Assembly (NCBI GenBank): GCA_017406565.1
Contig: JAFQYG010000005.1
Location: forward strand, 1-64,000
Source of the DNA: Candidatus Saccharimonadota bacterium
Lineage (GTDB): Bacteria > Patescibacteriota > Saccharimonadia > Saccharimonadales > Saccharimonadaceae
DNA: 64,000 bases
Direction of reading: 5' to 3'
The translations under genes and the position numbers were made by a program. The notes beneath the pieces were generated by a model that saw only the letters and a list, made by a program, of their open reading frames with translations, made no database searches and was not told the origin of the DNA. Below, piece by piece: positions 16,631-26,119 of this stretch (the first letter of the stretch is position 1; the number at the start of each line of letters is the position of its first letter).

Positions 16631-17713
16631 TTAAACAATCCATTTGCCGATTAACGGAAGTTTAAATAAAGCAATGGAGATGACATAAGATATGAAGAGA
16701 ATTAGAATTGTTAACGCTGGTATAGAAAAAAGTGGGTTGAAAGATAAGGAGTTTATTTTAAAAATAGAATCCAGTGTTTCTAGAATTGGGACGTGTATTA
16801 AATATACTCCTAGACTACATCTCGAGAAAAGCTGAAGGATTTTATATCGTTTTGATGAAATGGTGTGGTTGAGATGGTTTTTGAAAAAAACGAATACTGC
16901 GACACTCATGGCTGCTACGTTTATAGTGAGATTTTCGTAGAAAATAGTGATTAGCTCACCTTTAAAATAAGACGAGAGGGTAGTAGCGATGATAGTAAAT
17001 AAAGCTCCAGTTATTCCAGCGACGTAGATTAGAATTTCCGTTTTTCTTTTTATAGTGTGATTATGAAGATAGTAACCTAAGATAAAATAACTAGTGAATC
17101 CGAGTACCATGAAGATACGCATCATTTCGATTTTACCATTGATTACTTCTGCGATTAGATTGGATTTTAAGGAAATTATTTCGAGTAATTCGGGGATGCA
17201 GAAGGCGAATATGAACGATAGTATTAAGAAATATTGAGTCGTTTTTTTATTCTTGATAAGTTGCTGTAGAATTGGGACGATTATATATAATCCAATAAGC
17301 ATATACAAGAACCATAAATAGTATGGTTCGGTTGCTAGGTTGAGTAGAAAATCTGTTATGGTGAAGTGATTATTGGATAGGAGGGCTCGCCAAGAATTGT
17401 AAATGAGTGTCCAAAGGATGATGATTATTAGTAATTTGAGAATATTTTTTTTGTATAGTTTTTTAAGTGGTTGTTTTTTGTTTAAAAAAAGTGATCCACT
17501 TATCATGACGAATACAGGAACGCTCCAGCGCGTGAGACTATCGTAGACATTGAAAGTGATCCAGGCAGGTGAAGCGATATCTACTGCACGTAGGTTTTGA
17601 GCAGAAACATGCAAAATAATAACTGCGAACATAGCAATCATTCTTAAGTAGTCGAAATATAGTATGCGTTTTGGATTTTTTTCTGCCGGGTGAGATAAGT
17701 GAGTTTTTTCCAT
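16631..17713 (-). CDS. Membrane acyltransferase (acyltransferase 3 / WecH-like)
   Basis: 360 residues, about ten hydrophobic segments. The start PKRILYFDYLRMIAMFAVIILHVSA contains the Arg (in YLRMIA) and the His (in ILHVSA) typical of acyltransferase-3 family enzymes that O-acylate envelope glycans. SVPVFVMISGSLFLNK is another family hallmark. A TATAAT lies 8 nt before the ATG. It sits among glycosyltransferases, so the substrate is probably the surface polysaccharide made by this region. Confidence 0.85.
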   Translation of the reverse strand: MEKTHLSHPAEKNPKRILYFDYLRMIAMFAVIILHVSAQNLRAVDIASPAWITFNVYDSLTRWSVPVFVMISGSLFLNKKQPLKKLYKKNILKLLIIIILWTLIYNSWRALLSNNHFTITDFLLNLATEPYYLWFLYMLIGLYIIVPILQQLIKNKKTTQYFLILSFIFAFCIPELLEIISLKSNLIAEVINGKIEMMRIFMVLGFTSYFILGYYLHNHTIKRKTEILIYVAGITGALFTIIATTLSSYFKGELITIFYENLTINVAAMSVAVFVFFKNHLNHTISSKRYKILQLFSRCSLGVYLIHVPILETLDSIFKINSLSFNPLFSIPALTILILFISYVISIALFKLPLIGKWIV

Positions 17714-17721
17714 ATGGTAGA

Positions 17722-17727
17722 ATTATA
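17722..17727 (-). promoter_or_regulatory. -10 box of the acyltransferase gene (leaderless)
   Basis: TATAAT on the minus strand, 8 nt before the ATG at 17713, with no SD. Confidence 0.55.
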
Positions 17728-17807
17728 ACCTATTTTGGATAAATAGTGTGTAATATATTGGCGTGATGAGGTTGATTAATGTTGGGTTAAGGTGTATTAT
17801 ATTATTA

Positions 17808-19940
17808 ATGAAGAGTGTTGATATTTCTGTTGTTTTTACGTTCCATAATGAAGGGATGGTGATTTATAAGACGTTTTTGGCGTTAGGAAGAATGCTAAAA
17901 AGACTGGATGCAAATAATGTAAGTTATGAGATAATTGCTCATATAGATAATGGTGATGAAAAGACGGAAAAGTATATCAGTAATTTAGGCAAGAGATTTA
18001 ATATTAAAGTTTATAGAAATAGTTTTGGAGAGCCTTCGCAATCAAGAAACTATGCTGCTGCTAAGGCGACAGGAAAATATGTTTGTTTGATGGATGGTGA
18101 TGATTTGTTTTCAGAGAATTGGTTAATTGATGCATATAATATTCAGGAAAAATCACAAGAAGACATAATACTGCATCCAGAGTATAATATAACGTTTGGT
18201 CTAGATGAACAACCAAGAATGTGGCGGATGAAGGATTCTTTTGATTTAGAAACGGATTTGATAATATTATTTGGCAGGAACAGATGGTGTTCCGGGACAT
18301 TCCTTAAGAGGAGCGTAGCAAAAAAATGTTTATATGAAAAGACGATTGGCTGCTACGGCTTTGAGGATTGGCATTATAATTGCGAAACGCGTTATAAAGG
18401 GATAAAGCACAATATAGTGCCAGATAGTATTCTATTTTATAGAGTCAGAAAAGGTTCAACTTATTCTAAGCATATCGGAGAGAATACAACTATAGCTTAT
18501 TGTGATGCTTTTAGTTTAGAGAATATGAAAAAGATGTATAAACAAGAATTTGAAGAACCTGTGAGTAGGATTCCTGATGCTAATAGGAGCCTACGCTTTT
18601 TGCAAATTGGTCACAAAGTATTGAGGCATACGCCAATTATTAGAAAAACGGATAAGAAAATTACTCAAATAATTGAGCAACGACGTGCAGATAATAAGAT
18701 GAAAACTTTATCGCAATCATTGATAAAGGAATGGAAGGCAATTAATAAAATTGAAGGTATGTTATACCCGGATAAAGAAATTATTTCGCGTATGCCAATT
18801 TATAATTCGGAGTTGGATTATTATGGTAAGGCATATTGTCGTATCGCGCATCGATTAGATAGAAATCCTGATTATGTTTTTCTGCCTCCTATAATGAATG
18901 TTGGCGGAACAGAAAAGGTTTTAGAAAACTACTTGAATGCTCTGTATCAATTACATCCGGATTGGTATGTTGTTGTTTTTGGTAAGTTGCCAGAAGGTCA
19001 TCCGTATAAAATACCTTCCAATGTGACGTTTGTAGATTTTGATTCAATAACGGATGGTTTTGAAGATTGGGAAAAGAATTTTTTGGTAACGAAATTTGTA
19101 GTGCAAACTAAAGTGAAACGGCTCCATATAATAGGAAATGAACGATATTATCGATGGGCTCTGGATAATAGGAGTTTGATTAAAACTAATGATATCTCGT
19201 TGAACTGCTCATTCTTTATGCATGAGTATTCTGATGATGAAGAGCGCATCCAAAGCTTTGCTGATTCTTATTTTGTAGAGCTTGAACCATATATTAGTAA
19301 AATTTTTACGGACAATGCAGTGATTGCTAAAGATCTTATAGAAAGAACTGGTTTTGAGCCAGAAAAGGTATCGGTGCATTATCAGCCAGTGAATTTTAAG
19401 ATGAAACAAGCTAATAAAACTTCTAAAGGGGATAGCCATAAGATTCTTTGGGCTAGTAGGGTCGCTCCGCAAAAACGTCCGGATATTTTGAAAAAAATAG
19501 CCAAAGATTTACCGAATAATTATAGTATTGATGTTTATGGCAGAATACAAAAACCTTATTATAGAAGCAATTATTTTGATGATGCCAAAAATATTTCTTA
19601 TAAAGGGTCATTTAGTAATATTATGGATTTGCCTATTGCTGATTACGATGTTTATTTATACACTGCCCAAACTGATGGAATACCAAATATTTTACTTGAG
19701 ATAACAGCGTTAGGTTTGCCAATTGTTGCTACCAGAGAAGGTGGAGTGCCTGATTTAATTGAAGATGGTGTAAGCGGAGAGTTGGCTGATCTTAATGATA
19801 TAGATAAGTATATTCAATCTTTAGTAAATATAGTAGAGCATAATAAGAAAGCGGAATATGTGAAAAAAGCACAGAAGACTATTAAAACAAGACACACTTG
19901 GGATAATTTTATAGAGACAATTAAACGAGATATAGGGTAG
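17808..19940 (+). CDS. Two-domain glycosyltransferase (GT2 + GT4)
   Basis: 710 residues from ATG 17808, chosen because a TATTAT box lies 7 nt upstream and the GT2 fold begins immediately (SVDISVVFTFHNEG). An alternative start at 17763 would add 15 residues. The N-terminal half is GT2: QSRNYAAAKATGKYVCLMDG followed by DDLFSENWL, with metal-binding acidic residues. The C-terminal half is GT4: KILWASRVAPQKRPDILKK, ISYKGSF, and TDGIPNILLEITALGLPIVA with the nucleotide-sugar-binding Glu. Such fusions add two sugars in sequence to an envelope glycan. No membrane segment, so probably a soluble or peripheral enzyme. Confidence 0.85.
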   Translation: MKSVDISVVFTFHNEGMVIYKTFLALGRMLKRLDANNVSYEIIAHIDNGDEKTEKYISNLGKRFNIKVYRNSFGEPSQSRNYAAAKATGKYVCLMDGDDLFSENWLIDAYNIQEKSQEDIILHPEYNITFGLDEQPRMWRMKDSFDLETDLIILFGRNRWCSGTFLKRSVAKKCLYEKTIGCYGFEDWHYNCETRYKGIKHNIVPDSILFYRVRKGSTYSKHIGENTTIAYCDAFSLENMKKMYKQEFEEPVSRIPDANRSLRFLQIGHKVLRHTPIIRKTDKKITQIIEQRRADNKMKTLSQSLIKEWKAINKIEGMLYPDKEIISRMPIYNSELDYYGKAYCRIAHRLDRNPDYVFLPPIMNVGGTEKVLENYLNALYQLHPDWYVVVFGKLPEGHPYKIPSNVTFVDFDSITDGFEDWEKNFLVTKFVVQTKVKRLHIIGNERYYRWALDNRSLIKTNDISLNCSFFMHEYSDDEERIQSFADSYFVELEPYISKIFTDNAVIAKDLIERTGFEPEKVSVHYQPVNFKMKQANKTSKGDSHKILWASRVAPQKRPDILKKIAKDLPNNYSIDVYGRIQKPYYRSNYFDDAKNISYKGSFSNIMDLPIADYDVYLYTAQTDGIPNILLEITALGLPIVATREGGVPDLIEDGVSGELADLNDIDKYIQSLVNIVEHNKKAEYVKKAQKTIKTRHTWDNFIETIKRDIG

Positions 19941-19993
19941 TTAATAATCATTTGTACTTTATATATTAGTAATAGTAGAAGGTATTATTTAAT

Positions 19994-21142
19994 ATGAATA
20001 AAGTGGTTTTTTTAGTAAGAAATGTGTCACCTGAAAAGTATGGTGGAGGCGAAACATATCAGTTGATGCTAGCAGAGGGGTTAAGAGGGCATGGGTTTAA
20101 GCCGTATATAGTAACGTCGTCATTGGGGCTGTTGAGGGAAGCTAGAAAAAATGGTTTGGACGCTATACGTGCGCCCTATATAAATCAGCAGAATTGGAGT
20201 GGATGGAGGAACATATTATTTCCGATTTATTGTATTAAAATACTAAAATTAAGAAAATGGTATAAGCAAGTTTTTGAGGAATATAAGCCTAGTACGGTAA
20301 ATATTCAATCGCGCGATGATTGGGTTGCAGCGACGAAAATGGCAAAGAAAAAACATATCCAAGTTTTGTGGACGGATCATATGGATTTTAGGAGTTGGGT
20401 ATTAACGAATGTTAATGTGAAATATAAAAATTGGATTGGAAAATGGGTTTTATATTGTGCAAAAAAGGCTGATAGAATAATAATGATTAGTGATTATGAA
20501 AGAGAGTGTTTTGAAAGGATAGTAGGTCATCGGAAATATAATAATGTGATAACTATAAAAAACGGTGTAAGGGATAGTTATAATAAGTACAATGGCGTGA
20601 AGAAAATTAAGGATAGTGTTTGCTATGTTGGAAGAATTGTGGATTATAAGGGTATTGGTGAATTGATAACAGCATTTTCGGAGGTATGTAGAGAATACCC
20701 AGATGCGAAACTGAACATTTATGGAGATGGTAATGATTATGACAAGTATAGAAAAATGGTAGTAAGTGACAAAAGAATTATTTTTCATGGCAGGACCAAT
20801 AAACCTTTAGAGGCGATAGCAGAAAATGAAATTTTTGTTTTACCTAGCTATCGAGAGGGGTTATCTCTATCATTACTAGATGCGGCAATGATGAAAAAGA
20901 AAATAATTGCTTCAGACGTGGATGGTAATCCGGAAATTGTTGTTGGGGGGGAGACTGGGCTGTTGGTGCCGGCACGAAATAAAAATGAATTGTCGAAGGC
21001 TATAATTTGGATGCTAGCACATAAAAAAGAAGCAGAAAGAATGGCAAGAAATGCACGAAAGCATTATGAGAAAAATTTTTGTTTTGAAAGTATTTTTGAA
21101 GAAAAAATATTACCGTTATATAATAATACAAAAGAGGAGTAA
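19994..21142 (+). CDS. GT4-family glycosyltransferase
   Basis: 382 residues. The N-terminal Rossmann fold has the glycine loop in SPEKYGGGETYQLMLAEGLR. The C-terminal fold has DSVCYVGRIVDYKGIGELIT, LNIYGDGNDYDKY, FHGRTNKPLEA and the donor-site motif PSYREGLSLSLLDAAMMKKK. It likely transfers a sugar from a nucleotide donor during envelope glycan assembly. It is followed after 3 nt by galE, so both are probably co-transcribed. A TATTAT box lies 5 nt before the ATG and no SD is present. Confidence 0.88.
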   Translation: MNKVVFLVRNVSPEKYGGGETYQLMLAEGLRGHGFKPYIVTSSLGLLREARKNGLDAIRAPYINQQNWSGWRNILFPIYCIKILKLRKWYKQVFEEYKPSTVNIQSRDDWVAATKMAKKKHIQVLWTDHMDFRSWVLTNVNVKYKNWIGKWVLYCAKKADRIIMISDYERECFERIVGHRKYNNVITIKNGVRDSYNKYNGVKKIKDSVCYVGRIVDYKGIGELITAFSEVCREYPDAKLNIYGDGNDYDKYRKMVVSDKRIIFHGRTNKPLEAIAENEIFVLPSYREGLSLSLLDAAMMKKKIIASDVDGNPEIVVGGETGLLVPARNKNELSKAIIWMLAHKKEAERMARNARKHYEKNFCFESIFEEKILPLYNNTKEE

Positions 21143-21145
21143 AAA

Positions 21146-22150
21146 ATGAAGATATTGCTAACTGGTGGGACAGGATACATTGGTTCACATACAGCTGTGG
21201 AGCTATTGGAAAATGGATATGAGGTTGAAATACTAGACAATCTTTTTAATAGTAAAAAGACTGTGCTTGATGATATAGAAAAAATAACTGGTATAAAACC
21301 GAAATTTCACGAGGTGGATTTGCTTGATATGCCAGCGGTAGAAAAAGTATTTGAAGAAGGTAATTTTGATTTAGTTATGCATTTTGCTGGGCTAAAGGCA
21401 GTAGGCGAATCGGTAGAAAAACCATTGAAATATTATGAAAATAATGTAGGTGGCACAATAAACTTATTGAAATGCATGGAGAAGAGTAGGGTAAAAAGAA
21501 TTGTATTTTCCTCTTCGGCTACTGTTTACGGAAATCAGGGAGTGGCTGAATTAACAGAAGAAATGCAAACTGGTGTCGGAATAACAAACCCATATGGTGA
21601 AACGAAACATATAATTGAAGAGTTGTTGAAGGATGTTTCGGAGTCTGATAGTGAGTTTGAAGCTACGATTCTACGATATTTCAATCCGGTCGGAGCGCAT
21701 TCTTCGGGATTTCTCGGTGAAGACCCAAACGATATTCCAAATAATCTGATGCCAATTATTATGAAGGTTTCTATTGGTGAAATAAAAGAACTTAGTGTAT
21801 ATGGTGATGACTATGACACTATTGATGGAACTGGAGTTCGAGATTATATTCATGTTGTCGATTTGGCTAAGGGGCATGTAGCAGCACTTAAGAAGATGGG
21901 ACCAGGGGTGTCTATCTATAATCTTGGTACTGGAAAGGGGACTTCGGTATTTGAGATGATTTCAGCTTTTGAAAAGGCGAGCGGAAAGAAGTTACCATAT
22001 AAAGTAGTAGAACGAAGACCTGGTGATTTAGCAGAGATGTATGCTAATCCTAATAAAGCTAATCAAGAACTTGATTGGCATACGGAATTGTCGATTGAAG
22101 ACGCGATGAATGATACAATAAATTATTTAAGACACATAGAAAAAAAGTGA
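21146..22150 (+). CDS. galE: UDP-glucose 4-epimerase
   Basis: 334 residues, normal length. It interconverts UDP-glucose and UDP-galactose (possibly also the N-acetyl forms) with bound NAD. The N-terminal GGTGYIGSHTAVELLE is the NAD site, the SSSATVYG segment supplies the catalytic Ser/Thr, and NPYGETKHIIEELL holds the YxxxK pair. An SD (GAGGAG) precedes the ATG. Supplying UDP-galactose fits the neighbouring glycosyltransferases. Confidence 0.94.
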   Translation: MKILLTGGTGYIGSHTAVELLENGYEVEILDNLFNSKKTVLDDIEKITGIKPKFHEVDLLDMPAVEKVFEEGNFDLVMHFAGLKAVGESVEKPLKYYENNVGGTINLLKCMEKSRVKRIVFSSSATVYGNQGVAELTEEMQTGVGITNPYGETKHIIEELLKDVSESDSEFEATILRYFNPVGAHSSGFLGEDPNDIPNNLMPIIMKVSIGEIKELSVYGDDYDTIDGTGVRDYIHVVDLAKGHVAALKKMGPGVSIYNLGTGKGTSVFEMISAFEKASGKKLPYKVVERRPGDLAEMYANPNKANQELDWHTELSIEDAMNDTINYLRHIEKK

Positions 22151-23085
22151 AGATGAAGGTTTCTATAGTTGTCCCAGTTTATAATGTTCAAGATTATGTA
22201 TTGCGTTGTTTGGAATCTCTAAAAAAACAAACATACAAAGAAATAGAAATAGTGATTGTGGATGATGGATCGACGGATAAATCTGGGAAAATATGTGATG
22301 AATTTGCAAAAAAAGAGAAACGAGCTAAAGTTTTTCATAAGAAGAATGGTGGGTTATCAGATGCTAGAAACTATGGTATTAGTAAATCAAGTGGAGAATT
22401 GATTGCTTTTGTGGATAGTGATGATTATGTTGGGGAAGGTTTTATTGATGAAATGGTAGATGTAATGGAAAATGATGGAAGTGATATTGTTGTTTGTGGG
22501 TACGATAAATCTTTGCCTGAGGGTGGGGTCGTAAATGGTCCCGAGGCAGTTTATAATTGTTTAATTCGGCAGGACAATGTGGATATTGTTGCTTGGAATA
22601 AACTTTATAAAAAGTTGCTATTTACAGATAATAGAATAACTTTTCCTAAGGGAGAAAAACATGAAGATTTATTGACGACGCATAAGATAATGTCTAAAGC
22701 GCAAAAAGTGAGTTATTTAGATAAGGCATTATATTTTTATGAAGATAGGGAAGGGAGCATTACCAATGCTGAAACGGTGGAAGACAAATTAAGAATGCGT
22801 GAACGAGCAGCTAAAGAAGCAATTAATTATTATGTAGATAATGGTGACTTGTGTGATATGGCTAGGGTTTCTTTAATGTTAGCTAAATATGCTTATATTG
22901 ATGCTGCAATAAGGGGGGATATTGGTTTGGAATATTATGAAAAAAATCTACATTGGCTTCGGCAGAATATAGAAAGATACAAAGATAATAAGTATTTAAC
23001 AAAGAAGCTAAAGATATACAATACACTGAATCTTTCAGGTGGTAGAGTGATATATAAAATGTTTAGAAGATTTATTACAAGATAG
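22147..23085 (+). CDS. GT2-family glycosyltransferase
   Basis: 312 residues if started at the GTG at 22147, which overlaps the galE stop (GTGA); an ATG at 22153 is an equally good start. Hallmarks: VSIVVPVYNVQDYVLRCLES, IEIVIVDDGSTDKSGKICDE, GGLSDARNYGISKSSGELIA and FVDSDDYV with the DxD-type metal site. Soluble, with a helical C-terminus. Its stop codon directly abuts the stop of the convergent ABC transporter gene, with no base between them. Confidence 0.88.
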   Translation: MKMKVSIVVPVYNVQDYVLRCLESLKKQTYKEIEIVIVDDGSTDKSGKICDEFAKKEKRAKVFHKKNGGLSDARNYGISKSSGELIAFVDSDDYVGEGFIDEMVDVMENDGSDIVVCGYDKSLPEGGVVNGPEAVYNCLIRQDNVDIVAWNKLYKKLLFTDNRITFPKGEKHEDLLTTHKIMSKAQKVSYLDKALYFYEDREGSITNAETVEDKLRMRERAAKEAINYYVDNGDLCDMARVSLMLAKYAYIDAAIRGDIGLEYYEKNLHWLRQNIERYKDNKYLTKKLKIYNTLNLSGGRVIYKMFRRFITR

Positions 23086-23862
23086 TTACGATAATAGGTT
23101 TAAGTAGGCTTTGGCGACTGTTTTTGGGTCGCCATTTTGGATTATTTTACCATTTTCGATAAGAATGGCACGATCGCAATATTTGCGCACATCGGTCATA
23201 GAGTGAGTGACCAAAACTACGGTTTGTTTTTTCTTGTGGAGAGAGGAAAAATAATTGTTGCACTTTTCTTGGAAAGCGGCATCACCTACGGCGAGGACTT
23301 CGTCTAGAAGTAAAATATCACCGCGGGCACGTATAGCAATGGAGAATGCTAGACGCACTTGCATCCCGGAGGAATAGTTTTTGAGTTTCTGGTCTTGAAA
23401 ATCTCTAAGTTCAGCGAATTCCCAAATATCATCGTACATGGCATCCATTTCTTCGTTGGAGAAACCGAGTAAGGCACCGTTTAGATAGACATTTTCACGG
23501 CCAGTTAGGTCTGGGTTAAAACCTACTCCTAGTTCAATAAATGGGACTAGAGTGCCGTTAACAGTGATCTCTCCTTTTTCTGGGTAATAAATGCCTGCTA
23601 ATATTTTGAGGAGAGTGGATTTACCGGAACCGTTGCGGCCGATTATCCCGACAAATTCTCCTTTTTTGATTGTAAAATCTAAGCCTTGGAGTACATTTTG
23701 GTCTTTGTACCCCTTAATGCCTTTGAGGCGATTGAAAAATGCTTGTTTTAGGCCAAAAGCTTGTTCAGTAGGTAAACGAAAACTTTTATGTAAATTTTTA
23801 ACGACGATTGCGTTTTCGTCTTCACTGTGTAACTCTGTACGGGTACCAATTTCGCGTTTCAT
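23086..23862 (-). CDS. Polysaccharide ABC exporter, ATP-binding protein (TagH/Wzt-like)
   Basis: 258 residues. Drives export of lipid-linked glycans across the membrane with the permease encoded just upstream. Walker A is GIIGRNGSGKSTLLK, the signature is NYSSGMQVRLAFSIAI and Walker B is DILLLDEVLAVGDAAF. The spacing and the LAVGDAAFQEKC segment are typical of the TagH/Wzt/KpsT branch. It lacks the carbohydrate-binding C-terminal domain of long Wzt proteins. Its start overlaps the permease stop by one base. Confidence 0.92.
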   Translation of the reverse strand: MKREIGTRTELHSEDENAIVVKNLHKSFRLPTEQAFGLKQAFFNRLKGIKGYKDQNVLQGLDFTIKKGEFVGIIGRNGSGKSTLLKILAGIYYPEKGEITVNGTLVPFIELGVGFNPDLTGRENVYLNGALLGFSNEEMDAMYDDIWEFAELRDFQDQKLKNYSSGMQVRLAFSIAIRARGDILLLDEVLAVGDAAFQEKCNNYFSSLHKKKQTVVLVTHSMTDVRKYCDRAILIENGKIIQNGDPKTVAKAYLNLLS

Positions 23863-24671
23863 TAAACCTCCTCTGCGAAGAATTTTGATCTTTTACGAAA
23901 AACCATTGAACCAGCGATAAGCGTTAGAATTGTAAGGATAATTGGGACGACGACGACTGGACTGGTTATATAATTCCATGCGGTAATTGTTTCATGAGTA
24001 ATGAAATTGTAACGAATATCTTGGATGGCTTGGGCGATAGGGTTTAAGAGAATTATTTTAGCTGCTTTGACGCTAGTTTCGGCTACTAAAGAAAGTGGGT
24101 AAATAATTGGGACTGCATAGAATAATGCCTGCATTAAAACGTCCCAAATAGAAGTTACATCTCTATATTTAACGTTGATGGAGCCTAATAAGAAAGCTAT
24201 ACCAAGAGATAGAATATATAATTCAAATATGGCAGGAATTGCTAATAACCATGATAGGCTAAAATCAACACCGTTGATGAATGCAAAAATGATAATTACA
24301 ACTACGTTGATTAACATATTGATCACCGCCGTAAGAGTAGCCGAAACAACCACGATGTATTTAGGGAAACTAATTTTTCGTAATAAGTCTCCTCGATTAA
24401 CGATAGCTTGGATACCCTGAGAGGTACATTCAGTAAAAAAACTCCACATGGTGATACCGCAAAGGAGATACACTGAATAATGAGGTATATCGTTTCCGAT
24501 TTTGAGTAGTTTAGCAAAAACAATATATAGAATTGCAAACATCATGAGTGGGCGAAGTAGTGCCCAAAGGTATCCTAAAACAGAACCTTGATAACGAAGC
24601 TTAAAATCTGTTTTGGTCAGCTCTTTTAAGAGGATACGATTTTTTCTGTTGAGAACACGTGGTATATTCAT
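23862..24671 (-). CDS. Polysaccharide ABC exporter, permease (TagG/Wzm-like)
   Basis: 269 residues from MNIPRV at 24671; the start two codons upstream lies in the 6-nt spacer after a TATAGT box. ABC-2 type membrane protein with about six membrane spans. The N-terminal amphipathic part (LTKTDFKLRYQGSVLGYLWA) followed by LLRPLMMFAILYIVFAKLLK is characteristic of this family. It pairs with the ATPase downstream and likely exports the glycan assembled by this gene region. Confidence 0.9.
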   Translation of the reverse strand: MNIPRVLNRKNRILLKELTKTDFKLRYQGSVLGYLWALLRPLMMFAILYIVFAKLLKIGNDIPHYSVYLLCGITMWSFFTECTSQGIQAIVNRGDLLRKISFPKYIVVVSATLTAVINMLINVVVIIIFAFINGVDFSLSWLLAIPAIFELYILSLGIAFLLGSINVKYRDVTSIWDVLMQALFYAVPIIYPLSLVAETSVKAAKIILLNPIAQAIQDIRYNFITHETITAWNYITSPVVVVPIILTILTLIAGSMVFRKRSKFFAEEV

Positions 24672-24677
24672 TACCAT

Positions 24678-24683
24678 ACTATA
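24678..24683 (-). promoter_or_regulatory. -10 box of the ABC exporter operon
   Basis: TATAGT on the minus strand, 6 nt before the ATG at 24671. This position decides between the two possible starts. Confidence 0.5.
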
Positions 24684-24727
24684 GTATCATATTTTGTTAG
24701 ATTATGCGAGGTTGTGGGTCGGTATGG

Positions 24728-24733
24728 TAGAAT
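24728..24733 (+). promoter_or_regulatory. -10 box of the CotH-like gene (leaderless)
   Basis: TAGAAT with a 6-nt spacer to the ATG at 24740. An ATG at 24734 directly behind the box would lie upstream of the expected transcription start. Confidence 0.5.
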
Positions 24734-24739
24734 ATGTGT

Positions 24740-26104
24740 ATGAGGAAGAAGAAAAACTATTCTAGAAGAAGGGAGGTTTTTTTCGTTGTATTAACGGTTC
24801 TTATTTCGATTGTTGTGATTTGCGCTATAATGTACAACCAACAAAAATGTATAGATTGTAATGTTTTCCCAAAAATAAATATTGATTTGAATAATGTTAC
24901 GTTAAAAGAGATTAATGATAATGAAAAGTGGGTAAAATATGGCGGCAACACCGTTACGCTGTCGAGTCGTAACGGAGAAGAGGTGTTTAAAGATGTTGAA
25001 ATGAAAGGGAGGGGAAATTATTCTTGGTTGGCAGATAAGAAGTCATATAATATTAAGTTTCCTAATAAAGTGAACCTTTTAGAGATTGGCAAGCATAAAA
25101 AATGGGCTTTAGTTGCAAATAGCTTGGATGACTCTTTCTTGAGAAATGATCTTGGCCATTATATTGCGAATGTAATTTTTAAAAACAATAATATCAATGG
25201 TGATTTTGTTGAGTTAGACGTAAATGGGAAAAATATAGGTTTGTATTATTTATCTGAGTTAGTATCAATAAATAAGGAATCTGTTGACATCAGATCTCCA
25301 TTAGCAATTTTAGTCGAGATGGACAAGCCATATTGTCAGGAGGAAGAAGAGTATTATACGAGTACATGGATAAAAGACTGTTTTATTGTGAAAGATTATA
25401 GAAATAATGAAGAATATAATACTGTAATGAGAGACTTTATGCGTGACTATAATTATTTTGAGAATGCTCTAATTCATAATAAAACGGATGAAATATTTAA
25501 CTATATTGATGAGGATTCTTGGGCAAAATACTATTTGTTGAGTGAATTTACGGGTGATGTGGACGCTTATGTAACGAGTTGGTACATGTACAAGGATGGC
25601 GTGGATGATAAAATATATGCAGGACCTGGGTGGGATTTTGATGCGGCATTTGGTAATAAAAATTGGGGGGGTGATTGGCCTGAAGATTTTTATTCTCCTG
25701 ATACCCAAATGGCTAGATTGAAGTTTTCTTTCGGAGAAAGAGATGATTATGTTGAGGGGCAGGGAATGGGGTGCAGGTATAATTTGGAAGAGAAAAAAGG
25801 GAGTTTAGAATATGTTTCGCCAGTAATGTGTTATTTATTGGACGTGCCTGATTTCAATAATAGGGTAGAGAAGATATATAAGGAGACGTTGATGGGAAAA
25901 CGTAATTTGATAGTTGATTATATTAAAGATAAAGCGAACTATATTAGGGAAGCAGCAGTAAGGGATGGCGAGAAGTGGAATAAGGGTAATTTTGAAGAAG
26001 CAGTGGATTATTTGATCTGGTGGGTTGATAAGAGATTTGATCTTTTTGATGAATTGTATGGAGGTGAAAAAATAGAATACTTAGAAGAACCGTTTGAAGT
26101 ATAA
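24740..26104 (+). CDS. CotH-like protein kinase family, membrane-anchored
   Basis: 454 residues. A basic start and one membrane segment (residues 12-33) put the catalytic part outside the cell. Family features: MKGRGNYSWLADKKSYNIKF, then HKKWALVANSLDDSFLRND, and the metal-binding GPGWDFDAAFGN. CotH phosphorylates spore-coat proteins in Bacillus; relatives in non-spore-formers are found with exopolysaccharide and adhesion genes. The sequence DIRSPLAILVEMDKPY fits an ATP-binding strand. Here it could phosphorylate a surface protein or glycan; the target is unknown. Confidence 0.82.
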   Translation: MRKKKNYSRRREVFFVVLTVLISIVVICAIMYNQQKCIDCNVFPKINIDLNNVTLKEINDNEKWVKYGGNTVTLSSRNGEEVFKDVEMKGRGNYSWLADKKSYNIKFPNKVNLLEIGKHKKWALVANSLDDSFLRNDLGHYIANVIFKNNNINGDFVELDVNGKNIGLYYLSELVSINKESVDIRSPLAILVEMDKPYCQEEEEYYTSTWIKDCFIVKDYRNNEEYNTVMRDFMRDYNYFENALIHNKTDEIFNYIDEDSWAKYYLLSEFTGDVDAYVTSWYMYKDGVDDKIYAGPGWDFDAAFGNKNWGGDWPEDFYSPDTQMARLKFSFGERDDYVEGQGMGCRYNLEEKKGSLEYVSPVMCYLLDVPDFNNRVEKIYKETLMGKRNLIVDYIKDKANYIREAAVRDGEKWNKGNFEEAVDYLIWWVDKRFDLFDELYGGEKIEYLEEPFEV

Positions 26105-26106
26105 TG

Positions 26107-26112
26107 TATAAT
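26107..26112 (+). promoter_or_regulatory. -10 box of GT2 gene (leaderless)
   Basis: TATAAT directly after the stop of the CotH-like gene, 7 nt before the ATG at 26120. Confidence 0.55.
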
Positions 26113-26119
26113 AAATATT

